NCBI GenBank assembly: GCA_002749535.1
Contig: MZZL01000051.1
Coordinates: 30,401 to 94,400 of the forward strand
Origin: Apophysomyces variabilis
Taxonomy: Eukaryota; Mucoromycota; Mucoromycetes; Mucorales; Mucoraceae
Reading direction: 5' to 3'
Length of the DNA: 64,000 bases
In this document: positions 20,607-33,140 of the stretch, piece by piece
Numbering within the stretch: the first letter of the stretch is position 1
Layout: each line of letters starts with the position of its first letter
Translations under genes and position numbers: made by a program
The notes under the pieces: model-generated
Database searches by the model: none
What the model was told of the DNA's origin: nothing
What the model saw: the letters and a program-made list of their open reading frames with translations, nothing else

Positions 20607-21806
20607 TTATGAAATGATACATTTCCTGGATTCACGGAAACGTCGACGGCTACGATCAGTGGATGGAGGCTGTGTTCGTGGCGTGTGGGATGATGGCCGA
20701 GTAGCTGTGGCCGTGGTTGTAGTTGTAGGAGCCTTCGTATTAGGGCTGGTAGCAGCAGTAGTACTGGATGGCATGGCTTGTTGCGGCTGTGATCGTTGTT
20801 GCTGTTGCTGTTCTGGTTGCGGTTGTAAAGGTGCTTGAGAGGGGGGAATTTCACTCGCTGCAGGCGGAACAGGTAGAGCAGGTTCTGGCTTTTTAACGAC
20901 AGGTGCAGCAACCGGTGGAGATGCTTTCGCTTCTATATCCTTAGCAGCTGTAGAGGGAGGTACGGGCATCGGTTTTGGTTTTAACGGTTCTTGAGATGGC
21001 TGCACAATCTCAGGTAATGGTTTTTCCTTTGCAAGAGGAGCAGTAGGAGTACTCCTCGTCGTCGTCGTAGTAGTAGTAGTAGTAGGAGTGGTAGTAGTAG
21101 CAGCAGTAGTAGCGGATGAGGCGGCAGCGGCAGAAGTAGCAGCGGCGGCGGCAGAAGAAGCCGGAGCGGGAGCGGGAGCATTGGCCTTGAGTATCTTGTC
21201 AACGTCCACGACATTGGATGCCACAGCAGATCCAATGGCAGCCTGTGTGGCTGGACTCAATACTTGTGGTGGGGTTGTTCCTGCTGCTGCCATGGTTTCC
21301 TGTGGTTCTCTCGGTTGAGCTGCCTGTTCGCCCACGGGAACCAATTCTGTGTCCTTCGATTTGGTTGTCAACGCTTTCTCTTTCGATGTCGTCGTCATGG
21401 CCGTCTCCTTGGACATCGTCGTCAACTTGGACGGTTCGGGAACAATTGCATAAATATTTAGATGAGATGCTTTAATCACTTCTTGTATAGCGCTTTGCAC
21501 AGCCTCCTTCTCTTTATCGGATTTGAACACAGGTGCCGCGGCCGTGACAGCAGCAGCAGCCGTAGTCGCCACAGCACCAACAACAGCAACTGCCCCAACA
21601 GCAGCCGTAGCAGCCGTAGCAGCCGTAGCAGCCTCTGCACCTGTTTTCTTTTTCTTTTTATTCCTCTTCTTCTGAGATTTTGTTAAACGCGGTGACTCCG
21701 TGGTTGCTTCAGGCGCCCCATTATTTTCTTCCAGTAAAGACGTGTCTTCCTGTCTTGTTTCTTTAAGCGCGGTTTCCAATTCTCTCGGGTTTTCAGTAGA
21801 AGACAT
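20607..21806 (-). CDS. Low-complexity protein with a C-terminal CaaX box
   Basis: One exon, 399 residues, no recognised domain. The N-terminus is charged and has a lysine run (KKRNKKKKK) near 45. Ala, Thr and Pro repeats, partly encoded by GTA/CTG-type triplet runs, fill most of the middle and C-terminal parts, with poly-Gln near 340. The protein ends KCIIS, a CaaX-type farnesylation box, so it may be membrane-anchored. One ordered-looking segment (EAVQSAIQEVIKASHLNIYA) lies near 105-125. An ATG 24 bases into the open frame was chosen because the upstream in-frame codon is TTG. It could be a lineage-specific regulator, or partly a chance frame in triplet repeats; the intact 1.2-kb frame favours a real gene. 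Confidence 0.6.
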   Translation of the reverse strand: MSSTENPRELETALKETRQEDTSLLEENNGAPEATTESPRLTKSQKKRNKKKKKTGAEAATAATAATAAVGAVAVVGAVATTAAAAVTAAAPVFKSDKEKEAVQSAIQEVIKASHLNIYAIVPEPSKLTTMSKETAMTTTSKEKALTTKSKDTELVPVGEQAAQPREPQETMAAAGTTPPQVLSPATQAAIGSAVASNVVDVDKILKANAPAPAPASSAAAAATSAAAASSATTAATTTTPTTTTTTTTTRSTPTAPLAKEKPLPEIVQPSQEPLKPKPMPVPPSTAAKDIEAKASPPVAAPVVKKPEPALPVPPAASEIPPSQAPLQPQPEQQQQQRSQPQQAMPSSTTAATSPNTKAPTTTTTATATRPSSHTPRTQPPSTDRSRRRFRESRKCIIS

Positions 21807-22787
21807 GCTAATGAAAGGAGAAGACAAACAAAAAGAGAAAAAGAGTAATAGACAAAAAGTGTAAAAGTTATGGCTTTAATTTTGCTTTTAATTGGATGGA
21901 ACACCATTCAATTAAAACTAACTACATCACTGACACATTCCGTCGCGATTGAACCAATAAGGTTTCATGATATAGTATACACTAAAAATGCATTGAAACC
22001 GGTGAAACTAACACTTCTCTCTCTTTTGTCTTTCGAACCGTTTTCGGATCAGACATTGTGTTCCCCTCTTTCCGTATTCGGCAAGAGTCTTTTTTAGTCA
22101 TAAACAGCTCAGTTTATTATCTTATCAAATGGAAAGAGTAATGCAGGTCTTATGTGTTTCAATAAGTAAGCAAAACAGAGAGAGAAAAGCGCTAGAAAGG
22201 GATTTATTCCCAGTGACAGAAGAGGTATGATCGATGTATGTATGTGGACGTGTGGACGTGACTCGATCTTATCTTTCTCAAAAGAAAAAAAAATGACTCA
22301 TGGTGATGGAGTCTGGCCTTCTTCCATTGTCCGCCGCCCAAAAACTCTTTCCTCTTCTTTCTCTTGTTGTCCCTCTCTCTCTCTCTTTTTCTTTCCCTTT
22401 TCTACTTCTTATTTGATATGGTCATCAACCAACGAATCTCTCTCTTGTATCATACAGCAGGTCGACACTTCATAAAACCTCGTTCTTTCTCAACCAAACC
22501 ATTATTACACCCTGAGGTGCGGATTGAAAAACAAACCCCGACCTTCTTTTTGATCGGCAAATATATACCCCACATAAATAAAATGTGAATATGAACGAAA
22601 ACAAAAAAACTGAAACCCGAGCTGTAGACAACAGCAATACCATCATCACCCTCATCTTCATCATCAACAATAGCAGCAGAACATAGCAAGGATGATGTCC
22701 GAGTAAATATACAAATAACGTCCCATTCATGTTTTATTTGCATATCACTCATATCTTTCCTCTCTTTAGGACTTACTTATCAATCTC
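21807..22787. promoter_or_regulatory. Divergent intergenic region upstream of N-acetylglutamate synthase
   Basis: This region separates the CaaX gene from the NAGS gene, which point away from each other. It holds CT-rich tracts at 22355-22400 and a CAT/CATCATC-rich stretch near 22630-22680. No other gene is recognised. Confidence 0.45.
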
Positions 22788-24518
22788 ATGAATACAACGC
22801 CCAGCAAGCGGGAATTGCGTCATTTTCTAAAACGTTATGTACCTCAACCCATCTTCTCCGAAACAAGCAATGCAACAACAACATCCTCTAGCACAACAAC
22901 AATAGCAAAGGGTAAACTTCGTCATGACGTGACTTCGCCGAAAGACTATGTCCATGCCCTCTTGAACACATCCTCCTTATCGCACCCTCAATTGGCCCTT
23001 ACAAAAGTCAAAGGTCCTTTCCAGAAAGACGAATGGCAATCCATAGGATCCACCTTGGTTCAACTTCAAAAGCTCGGCCTGCATTCGATTGTGGTTATGG
23101 ACAATGAGCGATGGTCCTCCTTACTCGATCGATCCTCTGCCGAACTGAGTAAGACCATGGTAAGTGAAAGTATGGCCTTGGTGGAGGCGATTGAAAAAGC
23201 CCATGGTCGCGCTCGGTTGATTTATGGCAACCTGGTGGTCACGGAAGAAGAAGAAGAAGAAGAAGTAAAAGAAGAAGAGGTGGAGAACGAAGGGAAGAAG
23301 AAGAAGAGGAAGAAAGATTCTACCAAGGCGGTTGGTTTTGGTATTCATACAGAGTTCATTGAGACTGCGCTCGAAAAAGGGCTCATTCCGGTGGTGATTC
23401 CGACCACAGGGAACAGTCGACAACGACAACAACAAGCAGGAGGACGCTCCATGCATGCCAATGAAGTCCTTGTGGGATTGACACGTCAACTCGCCGAGCA
23501 TCCAAAGACAACACCTACCAAGGTGGTGGTGATCAATCATGAGGGAGGTATTCCCAATCACGAACGACCGGGAACAGCGCACAGTTTGGTGAATCTAGCA
23601 GAAGAGCATGATACGATTGTCGAAGCCTTGGAAACAGAGAAGAAGGGAGGGTCAGAGGCGAAGGAGCATTTGGAATTGGCACGGCGATGTTTATCTGTCC
23701 TTCCTACCAGTTCTTCGGCTGTCCTTGTGCCGGTCAGATCCCTTCCTTCGGCTTTGCTCGCCAACCTGGTGACGGATAAGCCACTGTATTCCTCCTCGTT
23801 ACCCCTGCAGAAACTTCACACGGGGGATGTGGATCTTCAGCGGGTCAACCGATTTCGTACGACGATTCTTCGACAGGGCATTAAACTTCATCATTACCAT
23901 CGTCTTTCCGAATTACATCTGGACCGGCTCACCCAACTGCTGGAAGCAAGTTTTCAAAAGAGATTGGATACCCAAGGGTTTTATGACCGACTGGACCGCG
24001 TATTGGATGGCGCGATCATTGCGGGGGATTACGAAGGAGCGGTGTTGGTGACCAAAGAGCGGGCTTTGGCCAGTGCAACCAAGGAAGGCTTTGCTTATCT
24101 CGATAAGTTCGCGATTGCTCCCGCGAGTCAGGGTGTAGGCGTCACAGATATTCTTTGGCGTCATATGTGTGATGCTTATCCAGAACTTCTCTGGCGAAGT
24201 CGACAAGACAATGGCGTCAATAAATGGTAAGTGGTGCTTTGTAAAGAAAAAGAAAGGAGGAAATCCAACCCTAATTTTTTTTTTCTTTGAAGGTATTTTG
24301 AAAGATCGAATGGTTACCTTCGTTTGAAGGAGACACAGTGGGTTCTGTTTTGGCATGGATCGAATGGGCACAAACATTTGGAAGATTATGCGTCCATTGC
24401 TAGATCGATACCTGCTTCTTTTATTACTACACCCTCCTCAACCTCATCACTCATATCATCCTCATCCTCATCATCCTCATCATCCTCATCGTCCTCATTG
24501 GGAGGCAAAAAGAATTAA
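22788..24518 (+). CDS. ARG2: N-acetylglutamate synthase (amino-acid acetyltransferase), mitochondrial
   Basis: Two exons, 22788-24226 and 24293-24518 (554 residues). It makes N-acetylglutamate from acetyl-CoA and glutamate, the first step of arginine synthesis, in mitochondria. The N-terminus is basic with Ser/Thr, consistent with import. The amino-acid-kinase-like part (~70-370) has lost kinase motifs, as in fungal Arg2. The C-terminal GNAT domain includes GAIIAGDYEGAVLVT, YLDKFAIAPASQGVGV and WRSRQDNGVNKWYFERSNGY. Two low-complexity insertions are unusual: a Glu/Lys block at ~153-180 and a poly-Ser tail after ~530 encoded by TCATCC repeats. Confidence 0.92.
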
Positions 24519-25869
24519 AGAAAACCATCAATTCAAAAAAGGGAAAAGAGAGAAAACCATGGTTCGTTTTCCTTGGTTACAAGGCTACACAAGAAGGAAA
24601 GAAATGTGGGATTTGTTCCTTTGTGTTTTCATTTTAATATGACATGATGTCTAGAAAGGAAATGGGGGGATGACCAAACAACGATTTCTCGTGTTGTCAA
24701 AGAAACGGAAAAAGGGAATGTGGGAATATTTTCTTTGAAGCTTCGGCTCTCTCTCGCTCTCTCATTTAGATTGTGCGGGAAAGGAAAAGAAACTTTACTT
24801 GTCTTGGCGATAAGGTTATGAGTATCACACTCGATATTTTTAATCTCCGTTTTATTGGACTGATGAGCTATTTGGACCCTGCGTTTCCTGATTTGAAGAA
24901 ATCAAAAAGTTATTCGTAGCAGCACTAGACACTTTGAAATGAAGCATTCATGATTTGCAAGGTTTTTTTTTTAGTTTCTTTAGTTTGAGTATTATTTTCA
25001 GGAAGAAGAAAGAGAAATAGAAAGAGATACAGGTTGTATGTGTCATCAATAACCATAAAACTCTGGGGGGGGGGAGGGAAGGAAGGAATGGAAACCTAAA
25101 GGCGACATGTGAGATCCTTCGGCCGAGTAAAATAGAAATAAAAAAAAAAGAGATGATCACATTAAAAAACTCGTTTATTTTTTCTTATGGCGTTTCCCAC
25201 GGAGCTGATGAAAGGATGGCACGCGCACTGAAAAGATTAGGCCTTTTCCCTATTCAAGTCAAAACCTACTACGGACCTTGAATCAAAGTTGGGAAGGTGA
25301 GGGAAAGCGCTTTGATTACAGTTGACTAAAAAAGTCTAATATTCTATTCGCATTAGGTAATTTTCGATAGGTTTGGTATATTTCTTTTCTCCCCATTTGT
25401 CTTGCCACTTTTTTAATTATCTTTTGTCTTTCCCTTCTGTTTCTCTGTATACTTTTCTCGCTATACATCTTTCTCTCAGTAAGGTTTATCTAAGAGGAAG
25501 AAAAAGACTGGTATTCTGTGATACTTTTTGTTCTACGGGATACAACAGATGACATCCTTCTTTTTTTCCTTATACACGACCTATCTTTTTTCTTGTGTTC
25601 AGGTTGTACAATGATCATGTGCTTCTATGTGTTGCTCTTTTACATTGGAAGGGCATCTGACTACTTTTTTTTTTTTGCTCTGAGCTGACAAGGGGATTAC
25701 GATCATGATATGATAAATGAACCCTGATTAGAAAAAGAAAGTTTTTTTTTTCTTTTCCCACTTATTTATATACTCTATTCCAAACCGACATACCCCTAAT
25801 TCCTTCCTCCTTCTCCTTCTCCTCCCCTTTCTCTTCTTCTTCTTTCTCTCTTCTCTCTCTTATTTTTCA
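24519..25869. promoter_or_regulatory. Intergenic region with PTR2 promoter
   Basis: About 1.35 kb without a gene. A G-run lies at ~25064-25073. The 70 bp before the PTR2 ATG are almost pure pyrimidine (CCTTCTCC/CTTCTT tracts), typical of strongly expressed fungal genes. A TATTTATATA box lies at ~25765-25775. Confidence 0.5.
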
Positions 25870-27887
25870 ATGAGTGAAAAATCAGAAAAAGCTCAAATAG
25901 ACAATATACCGTCAAGTCAACCGTATGATCTAGATGATTATACAAATGACCATCCAGAACCTACACCAGAAGAATGGAAAACATTACGTGAGGTGGCTGA
26001 CAGAATCCCTTATTCAGCCTATCTCGTCATTCTTATCGAATTCTGTGAACGTTTCACTTACTACGGTCTGAACGGTCCTTTCCAAAATTACATTCAATTC
26101 CCTGCTCCACCAAGCTGTAAGTAGTAGCACCCAGCAAAAAATATTGAATAATACAGAAAAACAAAAAAAAAACCAACCTACTCTGTTCTTTTTTTTCTTT
26201 TCTTTTTTAGATCCTGCAGCACAACCGGGTGCGTTGGGTAGAGGTCAAGTCACGGCTACGGCCCTCACCACCTTCTTCTCCTTCTGGTGTTATGTCACCC
26301 CCATTCTCGGCGCCATTATCGCAGATCAATATCTCGGAAAATACAAGACGATTTTGGTCTTTGCTTGTATTTATATGGTTGGTCTTTTGATTTTGACCCT
26401 CACGGCCATTCCTGCGGCCATCGCCAGTAATGCTACTTTCCCTGGATTGATTGTGGCCATTATCGTCATCGGTCTGGGCACCGGTGGCATCAAGGCCAAT
26501 GTGTCCCCCCTGGTGGCGGAACAGTACCGTAGCAAGAAACCCTTTGTGAGGACCCTGAAAGACGGCACCCGCGTCATTGTCACACCGCAGGCCACCTATC
26601 AGAAACTGTTCAACATGTTCTACTGGGGTATCAACGTCGGTTCGCTTTCCGCCATCGCCACGACGGAGCTGGAAAAGAACTTTGGCTTCTGGCCAGCTTA
26701 TCTCCTCCCGACCTGCATGTTCATCCCCTGTATCATCGTCGTCCTACTTGGTCGGAAACGCTACATTCAGAACCCGCCACGTGGGTCAGTCTTTGTCGAA
26801 GCCGCTCGTCTTTTCCTCTTTAGTTTCAAAGTCGAAGGCGGTATGGAAGCATGTAAGCCCTCCAAACTGGCTGTGACCCATCCCAACCTTCTGGAGAAAG
26901 CCACTTGGGATGATGTCTTTGTCGATGAATTGAAACGTACCCTCAAAGCCTGTATTGTTTTCTGTTGGTTCCCCATCTATTGGCTGTGTTACAACCAAAT
27001 GACAAACAACTTGCTGTCCCAGGCCGCTACCATGTTGACCGGCAATGTACCCAACGACATTATGCAGAACATTGATCCCATTTGCTTGATCATCCTTATT
27101 CCCATCATGGATCGTATTGTCTATCCTGGTCTTCGTCGTTTCGGTATCCCCATGCGTCCCATTATGCGTATCACGCTTGGTTTCGTGTTTGCCGCCATGG
27201 CCATGTAAGTAGTAGAAAGGGAGGGAGAAAAGTAAAGACAAAAGAAAAGAAAGAGGAAAAAGAGAAAAAGAAAGGCAACCAAAAAAAAAAAGGATGATGC
27301 TTACCAACCTTTTTTTTTTTTTTAATTATAGGGGTTATACTGCTGGTATCCAAGCCAAGATCTACGGTACAGCTCCTTACTATGATAACCCTAGTGGAGA
27401 AAACAAGAATTGGATTTCGGCTGCCTACCAGATTCCTTCATACGTGTTCATTGCTATTTCCGAAATCTTTGCCTCCATCACTGGTCTGGAATACGCTTAC
27501 AAGAAGGCACCTCAATCCATGAAATCCATCGTCATGGCCTTGTTCTTGCTTACCAGTTGTTTCGGTTCCATTCTTGGTTTTGCCATGGTTTCTCTTGCCG
27601 TGAATCCCAAGTTGGAATGGATGTATACCGGCATCTCGGCTGCCTCCGGTATCTGCGCTGTCTTGATCTACTTCATCCATCGTAAAAACGATAAGGTCGA
27701 TTTCGAAGAAGATGCCATTGTTCGTACCGATGAACAATTGGAACAATACAATGAACAATCCGCACGCCGCAACTTCACAGAAGTTGAGTACGATCCCGAA
27801 AAAGAAGCAATCGAACATCGTTCCATTCATGAAGTCTCTACTACACGGCAGGTGGTCATTACCTCCAATGAAGAACAAAAAGTGTAA
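25870..27887 (+). CDS. PTR2: Proton-coupled di/tripeptide transporter, PTR2 family
   Basis: Three exons, 25870-26116, 26211-27204 and 27332-27887 (598 residues). It imports small peptides with protons across the plasma membrane. The first ~45 residues are hydrophilic and cytosolic. The POT/PTR signatures are present: EFCERFTYYG near residue 57, GTGGIKANVSP near 170 and NMFYWGINVGSLS near 215. About 12 hydrophobic segments can be counted, the last pair in exon 3 (ALFLLTSCFGSILGFAM and TGISAASGICAVLIYFI). The C-terminal ~65 residues are charged. Intron 1 falls where the first extracellular loop begins. No defects seen. Confidence 0.95.
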
Positions 27888-28551
27888 ATCATACAAAACT
27901 CGCGCTTCCATCCTTTTTCTACCTTAGTGCAAAAGGAAGAAAACAAACGCTTCCTTTTCTTTCCTAGGTTGATCTACTACTTTTCTTATCTTAATTTGTC
28001 TTATAATTTTCCTCCTTTTTTTTTTAAATCCTATTATTCCTTTTCTTTTCTGTGTGTTTCTACTTTGGGTGTGAACGCTTTTACGGTTTGGTTATTTTTA
28101 TTTTCTCTTTATTCTTCTTTTCGCTTTTGCTGAGCAAAAACACATATTGAAACATTCTTTTTTACTTTGTTTCTAATTATTTTTTTTCTTGTAACTTTAT
28201 ATCAAAAGAAATATAATTCATCATTAAAGAAATGTGATTTTTATTTAGTATAAAGGGAAACGAAAAATTTGGTTCCGTTTTTTCAGTTATTCAAACTTTC
28301 CCACGAGCAATTCCTGCTTGCAGCCCCTTTTTTTAACCTTTTTTTTTCTTTTCTCTCTCAATGTTCCCGGAACAGAATGGAATAAAGAAAGGGGTAAGAA
28401 AGGAGATAAAAGAGATGAGGAAGAGAAAAAAAAAAAAAGAAAATGGAAATATGGGCGGAGGGAGAGTATGTATGTGCGTGTGCATATATGTGTGTGAGTG
28501 TTTTTTTCTTGGTGTATGTGTAGGTGAACACGGTATGTACATCGTTTGGGG
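27888..28551. other. Intergenic region between convergent genes
   Basis: T-rich 3' flank of PTR2 followed by poly-A/poly-T tracts and a TGTG-rich stretch near 28460-28530. No gene recognised. Confidence 0.5.
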
Positions 28552-29885
28552 TTATACTTCTTTCATATCTTGGAATTTTTGAACAATGAGTTCATAGGTA
28601 AGAATCGTCATCGCCGATGAAGGAACCGTCCGTAAAAGATTGGTAGGTAAACCTTTGTAAAATCCACGCAGACCTTCTTCGGCACGAATCACTTTGATCG
28701 CATGGAGAATACCTTGATATTTAAACGGTTTCTTTGTTTGATTCTGCAGTCGCGTTCGAATCACTTCGTGGGGGTATGTAGCCATACTAGCGGCCATTTT
28801 CGATAAAGAAGACGCCAGTAGAATCGCCATAGAACCCGAGGTCATGTTGGTTTCGACATCTGTCCAAAAAGAAATTCTCGGGTTGGTACAAACTTTGTTT
28901 CTCCCCTGCCCCTCTTTTCCCCGTTTCGTTTTTACTCTAGAAAAGTAGGACTTACGGAACCATAACTTTAGTTTCTCATACATTGGAAACTGCAGAGCCA
29001 CATGGCTGACACCAATCAATGACGGACCGAGACCCTTATAGAATCCACGGATGCCTTCATCCCGGGCAATAGTGCGAAATGCATGAATGGTATTATGATA
29101 GCGGTATGCCGTCCGTTCATTTTGAGTCTAGCCAAATTGAAATGAAACAAACAAAGGTTAGCTCCCTGGCTTCCCATTTCGATAAGCCCTGTTCTTCTTT
29201 GCTTTTTTTTTACCATGAATCGAGTCTTGATGACCCATAATGGATTAGTCAAGGACGTGGATGCTGCGCCTGCGGTCATGGCAGATGTAATATGGACAAC
29301 CCAATCTTGGTCTTGTCGATCTTTGAGACAACGTTAGAAAGTCTTTGGAGAGAACGTCTTCCTTCCTTGTGCCTCTTCTCTCTACCTCTCTCTTTCTCTC
29401 TTTTTCCTTACCATTTCCTTTAGCCCATCGTCCTTTGCAGTAGTCGTAGACGGTAAAATATATAGCCCAAGTGGGTAGATAACCAAAGATGGTCGGACCC
29501 AAACCTCGGTAAAGGCCTCGAATTCCCTCTTCTTTCCATATCCTCGATAACGTACCTAAGTTAGAAGGAACCGATGTTGATGTTCGTTAAGAATGCTTCG
29601 TGTGTGATCTGAGTTTTCTTGTGCGAACATACCCACTGTTCCTCGATAAATTACCACGCCTGGCTCTCGTTTGCCCTGGTTTTGTAAACGAGTCTTTACG
29701 ACATCCAATGGGCATGTTACGATGGACGATACGATACCGGCGCCTGCACCGGCAATGGAATGTTTCAGATTGTCATGATTAAGACTGTTGTTCAAGAAGC
29801 GTTGTCGTTAGTTTTTTGGGTAATAAGCGATTCCCACGATGTCATCTTACGCAAATTCTTTCCACCAGTTGAAGGCGTAACTCAT
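28552..29885 (-). CDS. YIA6: Mitochondrial NAD+ carrier (SLC25 family, Yia6/Ndt-like)
   Basis: Six exons on the minus strand: 29885-29851, 29784-29633, 29555-29412, 29320-29214, 29127-28956 and 28859-28552 (305 residues). It moves NAD+ across the mitochondrial inner membrane. The three carrier repeats carry PLDVVKTR, PLWVIKTR and PHEVIRTR, the PX(D/E)XX(K/R) signature in its family variants. TNPLWVIKTR, LGYLPTWAIYFTVYD-like and YPHEVIRTRLQ motifs are those of yeast Yia6/Yea6. The close pyrimidine nucleotide and folate/FAD carriers are alternatives. The first exon is only 35 nt. Confidence 0.88.
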
Positions 29886-30040
29886 CGCAAGAGGAATGGT
29901 GAAAAGAAAATACAAAGAATAAGAAAAAAATAAAACGCGTTGAAGTAAACGAAAAGGCCTCGCTGCTTGTTTTCTTTTTCAGACTGCAGGAATACGAGAA
30001 GAGATAAATAAAAAGAGTCGCTCAGGATATCTCAGAGACT

Positions 30041-30062
30041 GTGTGTGTGTGTGTGTGTGTGT
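30041..30062. repeat. (GT)n microsatellite
   Basis: Eleven perfect GT units in the 5' flank of the NAD+ carrier gene. Confidence 0.97.
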
Positions 30063-30664
30063 ATGTTCGGTATCGAGACGTCGGTAAGTAATCCAAATGG
30101 TTCAAATAAAGTAAAAAAGGAAAAAGAAAGAGAAGAGAGAGAAAGAAAGAGAAAAAAGAGTGAGAGTGGAAGAAAACCGATACAGAAAATAAAAAGGTTC
30201 CGTCAGACTTATCGGCCAATAGCAGAACCGCAGCGATTGGCAATCTCTGTCTCTTACCCCGGTAAGGATGAGGGAATCGAAGTTCCTTCATGGTTAAGAG
30301 CAGAGAAAGAAAGAGCGAGAAGCAGTTAATAGAAAGCTTAACTAATCTAACCCAATCAGATTGATGAATCCATTATCAACAGTTCACTTAAAAGTAGCAA
30401 AGGAACACACAAGCACACGGCCATAAGGTTATAATTCAAAATGATTTGCTCGGCCTGGTCATTATCCTTATCGTTTTGTCAGTGGACGATACCATCCATT
30501 TTTCTTCTCTGCTTCTACAACCTTCTGCAGCCTATTTTGAACGATCTTACGGTGAACTCTGCTTAGATTTGCCGTACATGTCTATGCGCGACAAGAGCGA
30601 AAAAGGAAAAGCGAAAGAGATGAAGACGACCGGTCGGAGTGCACTGATATCGGTGTAACAGTTA

Positions 30665-31099
30665 TCATTTTAAGATCCGCATTAAAAGTACCCACCAAGC
30701 CAACCCTAAAACTCCAGACACGGAAAGCAGGAAACGTATGGATTGAAGTATATTCTGCCAAAGGATGCAAAATAAAATCGAAAGAAGCATATAAATATGC
30801 TGGTATGCAAAGAGAAAGGAGCAACAAATGCCAGTTATAAAAACAAGGTTCCTTTCTACAGAATGAAAGGTATCTACGAGGAAGTCTCGTACAACCACTT
30901 TTTTTTTTGGAATAGGGTAATTGTATCTTAAAGGGCAAACAGAGTGGCTATTCCATATACTTCTCTGTTTCATATGGCCCATAGGAAACTGTGCAAATGT
31001 GGAGAAAGGACAGGGTCCTGCCCACGTGGAATTGACAGCTTTGCCACATGGGCATCCTACTGCGCTCTCCTGTCCGCACCAGTTACATTGGTTTTCCAT
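30665..31099 (-). CDS. Candidate small membrane protein, unrecognised
   Basis: A 144-residue open frame starts at an ATG. The N-terminus is Cys-rich (CNWCGQESAVGCPCGKA, vaguely like the start of a MYND-type zinc site but without the full Cys/His set). The C-terminal half has two hydrophobic stretches (LVFITGICCSFLFAY and SIRFLLSVSGVLGLAWWVLL). No homologue is recognised and there is no splice or expression evidence, so it may be a chance frame. Confidence 0.3.
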   Translation of the reverse strand: MENQCNWCGQESAVGCPCGKAVNSTWAGPCPFSTFAQFPMGHMKQRSIWNSHSVCPLRYNYPIPKKKVVVRDFLVDTFHSVERNLVFITGICCSFLFAYQHIYMLLSILFCILWQNILQSIRFLLSVSGVLGLAWWVLLMRILK

Positions 31100-31711
31100 G
31101 ACCACTTTGCAGCACGGCTGAACGAACAGCTGTTCATCAGTTCCTTACTGATGAAGATGACCGTTTCAGAGCGGCAGGGTTGGGATTCGATATTGTTAGT
31201 TTTCGCATATACCGTCTAAACATATCTCCTATTTGATCCAGCGTTTATGCCCCGGTACCAAACTTGAAAAAGACAATAGGCAGATATATGAACACATGCG
31301 AAACCATGTAACACTTACATATGGTTTGTGCTCACTGGCGCCAGGACTTGCCGATGCATGTTGGGTGTACAACTTGAATGGATAGAGAAACCCTAGCCTA
31401 TTCAGCACGCATGCACGGCATCTTGGATGTTTACTTGCAGCATTGCATAAGAAATGACCAGGTTAGAGGATAGTGATAAGATACTTCGCTTTTTCTTTTA
31501 TTATAGGACAATCCTACCGGCAGAGCAGCCTGAATGGATTCATTGGAAAGAATAGTTTCATAATCAAAAGATCGAGCAGCAGGACATTAGTGACACAGAC
31601 AGATCAAAGAGGAGATAATCCTAAATGGAGGGATTAATGAGGACTTGTAAGAAAAACAATCCCATTATTCGGACACCCGCAATTGCAAGTCATGGCTTTT
31701 GTCCTCCCTTC

Positions 31712-33109
31712 ATGTCCACCGCTTCGAGCGAGTCCGATTATATCCCTGATTACCATACTTCCAATGCCCGATTCCAACAAAAACTTTTAGAAGCACAACA
31801 AACAGCCGAAGAAAGACAAATAGAAGACGATCTCGTAAGATGAGAGAATCTCAGAAAAACGAAACCTAGTCGGATCTAACGGATAACAAAAGGATCTTCT
31901 CGATGTACGTGAATTGCCTGATTCAGAAGAACAATTGGAAGAGGAAAGAGAGGCCTTATTGGCTGAGGTGCAAGAGGTGGAACAAGAAGTAGCGTCATTA
32001 AGACAACAGTTGGCCCATCGAAAAGCGCGGAGATTACGTGAAGCAACCATTTCCAACATGACGCCTGAAGAACGCGCCAAAGCCGTGGAAGAAGAGGAGC
32101 AGATGCAAGAAGAGGATGATGTTGATAACCTGGATGTCATTTTGTGAGTGCCCATATTTCAACATCCTTCTGTCTGTTCTCTAGGGATACTGATTTGGGG
32201 GCCATCTCGGGATTAACACATATTAGTGATTATCTATTATACGTGGGTGGTGTTCCACTTCCAAAGAATGCAGCCGATATGTCTGGCAGCGATATGATCA
32301 CACCTCATGCCGAATTGCGTGCCAAAGTGAAAAATGACCCAGAGGTTCGATTCTGAAAAGGAAAAAAAAAAAAAGAGAAGAGCCTAATAGTCTTATCGAT
32401 GGCATTCCATGTCCCTTAGGTTCAACGCCAATCCGAATTCACTCATATCCAATTTACCCAAACCGAAAATCGTCTTGTCAGTGATGATGCCCATACGGGT
32501 GAAACGCGTGAATGTGAACTGACCGGTACTTGCTACGAACTCCCCTTCCACCTGGCCTTCGAAGTAACGGGCCCAAATTACGCTGTCAGTAACCTTACCT
32601 TTGAATTGAGCATCGTAATGCAACTCGAGACTGCACCAGTCCTACAACAGTAAGTAAAGCGGGAAGAAACAACGATTGCGTCTTATAACAATGGGCTAAA
32701 AGAAAAGTGATAATAGGATCAAGGATGAATGCGATCTACTTGCTTTTTTCCGATTACTCGTACACTATGCACGATTAGTTGATCAACGTAAATCTGTATT
32801 CGAGGAATTGAAAGAGTGGGCAGAAAGGAACCATTTGCAGGTAGAAGCCATAGCGGATGACAGACTTCGATTTGAAAAGGAAGAGTAAGCTGAATGATGT
32901 TGCTCAGTCTTGAGGTAATTTTATATATCATGGACCATGCTTTGTTGTAGTGATGCTGGGCCTTCTCTTATCCTCTCCTGGACGACTATGGCTCAGCCTT
33001 CAGAGAAAGAGGATGTTGGGGTGAATATATGCGATCGGGTCTTACCCGATATACAGATACAACTTGATTCATGCAAGTAGATTATTTATGATTACTACGG
33101 TAGACCTAA

Positions 33110-33140
<31 letters not shown>

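Larger units (their letters stand above)
29886..31711. other. Long intergenic region with one weak open frame
   Basis: It holds the NAD+ carrier promoter, a (GT)11 repeat at 30041-30062, and one minus-strand frame (30665-31099) listed separately. Nothing else is supported. Confidence 0.45.

Noticed and set aside
20981..21475. Leu-, Val- or Ala-rich open frames on both strands
   Set aside because: Shadow frames of the triplet repeats in the CaaX gene.
30665..31099. MYND-type zinc finger protein
   Set aside because: Only the first four cysteines resemble the pattern and the later Cys/His ligands are absent; kept only as a weak unrecognised frame.
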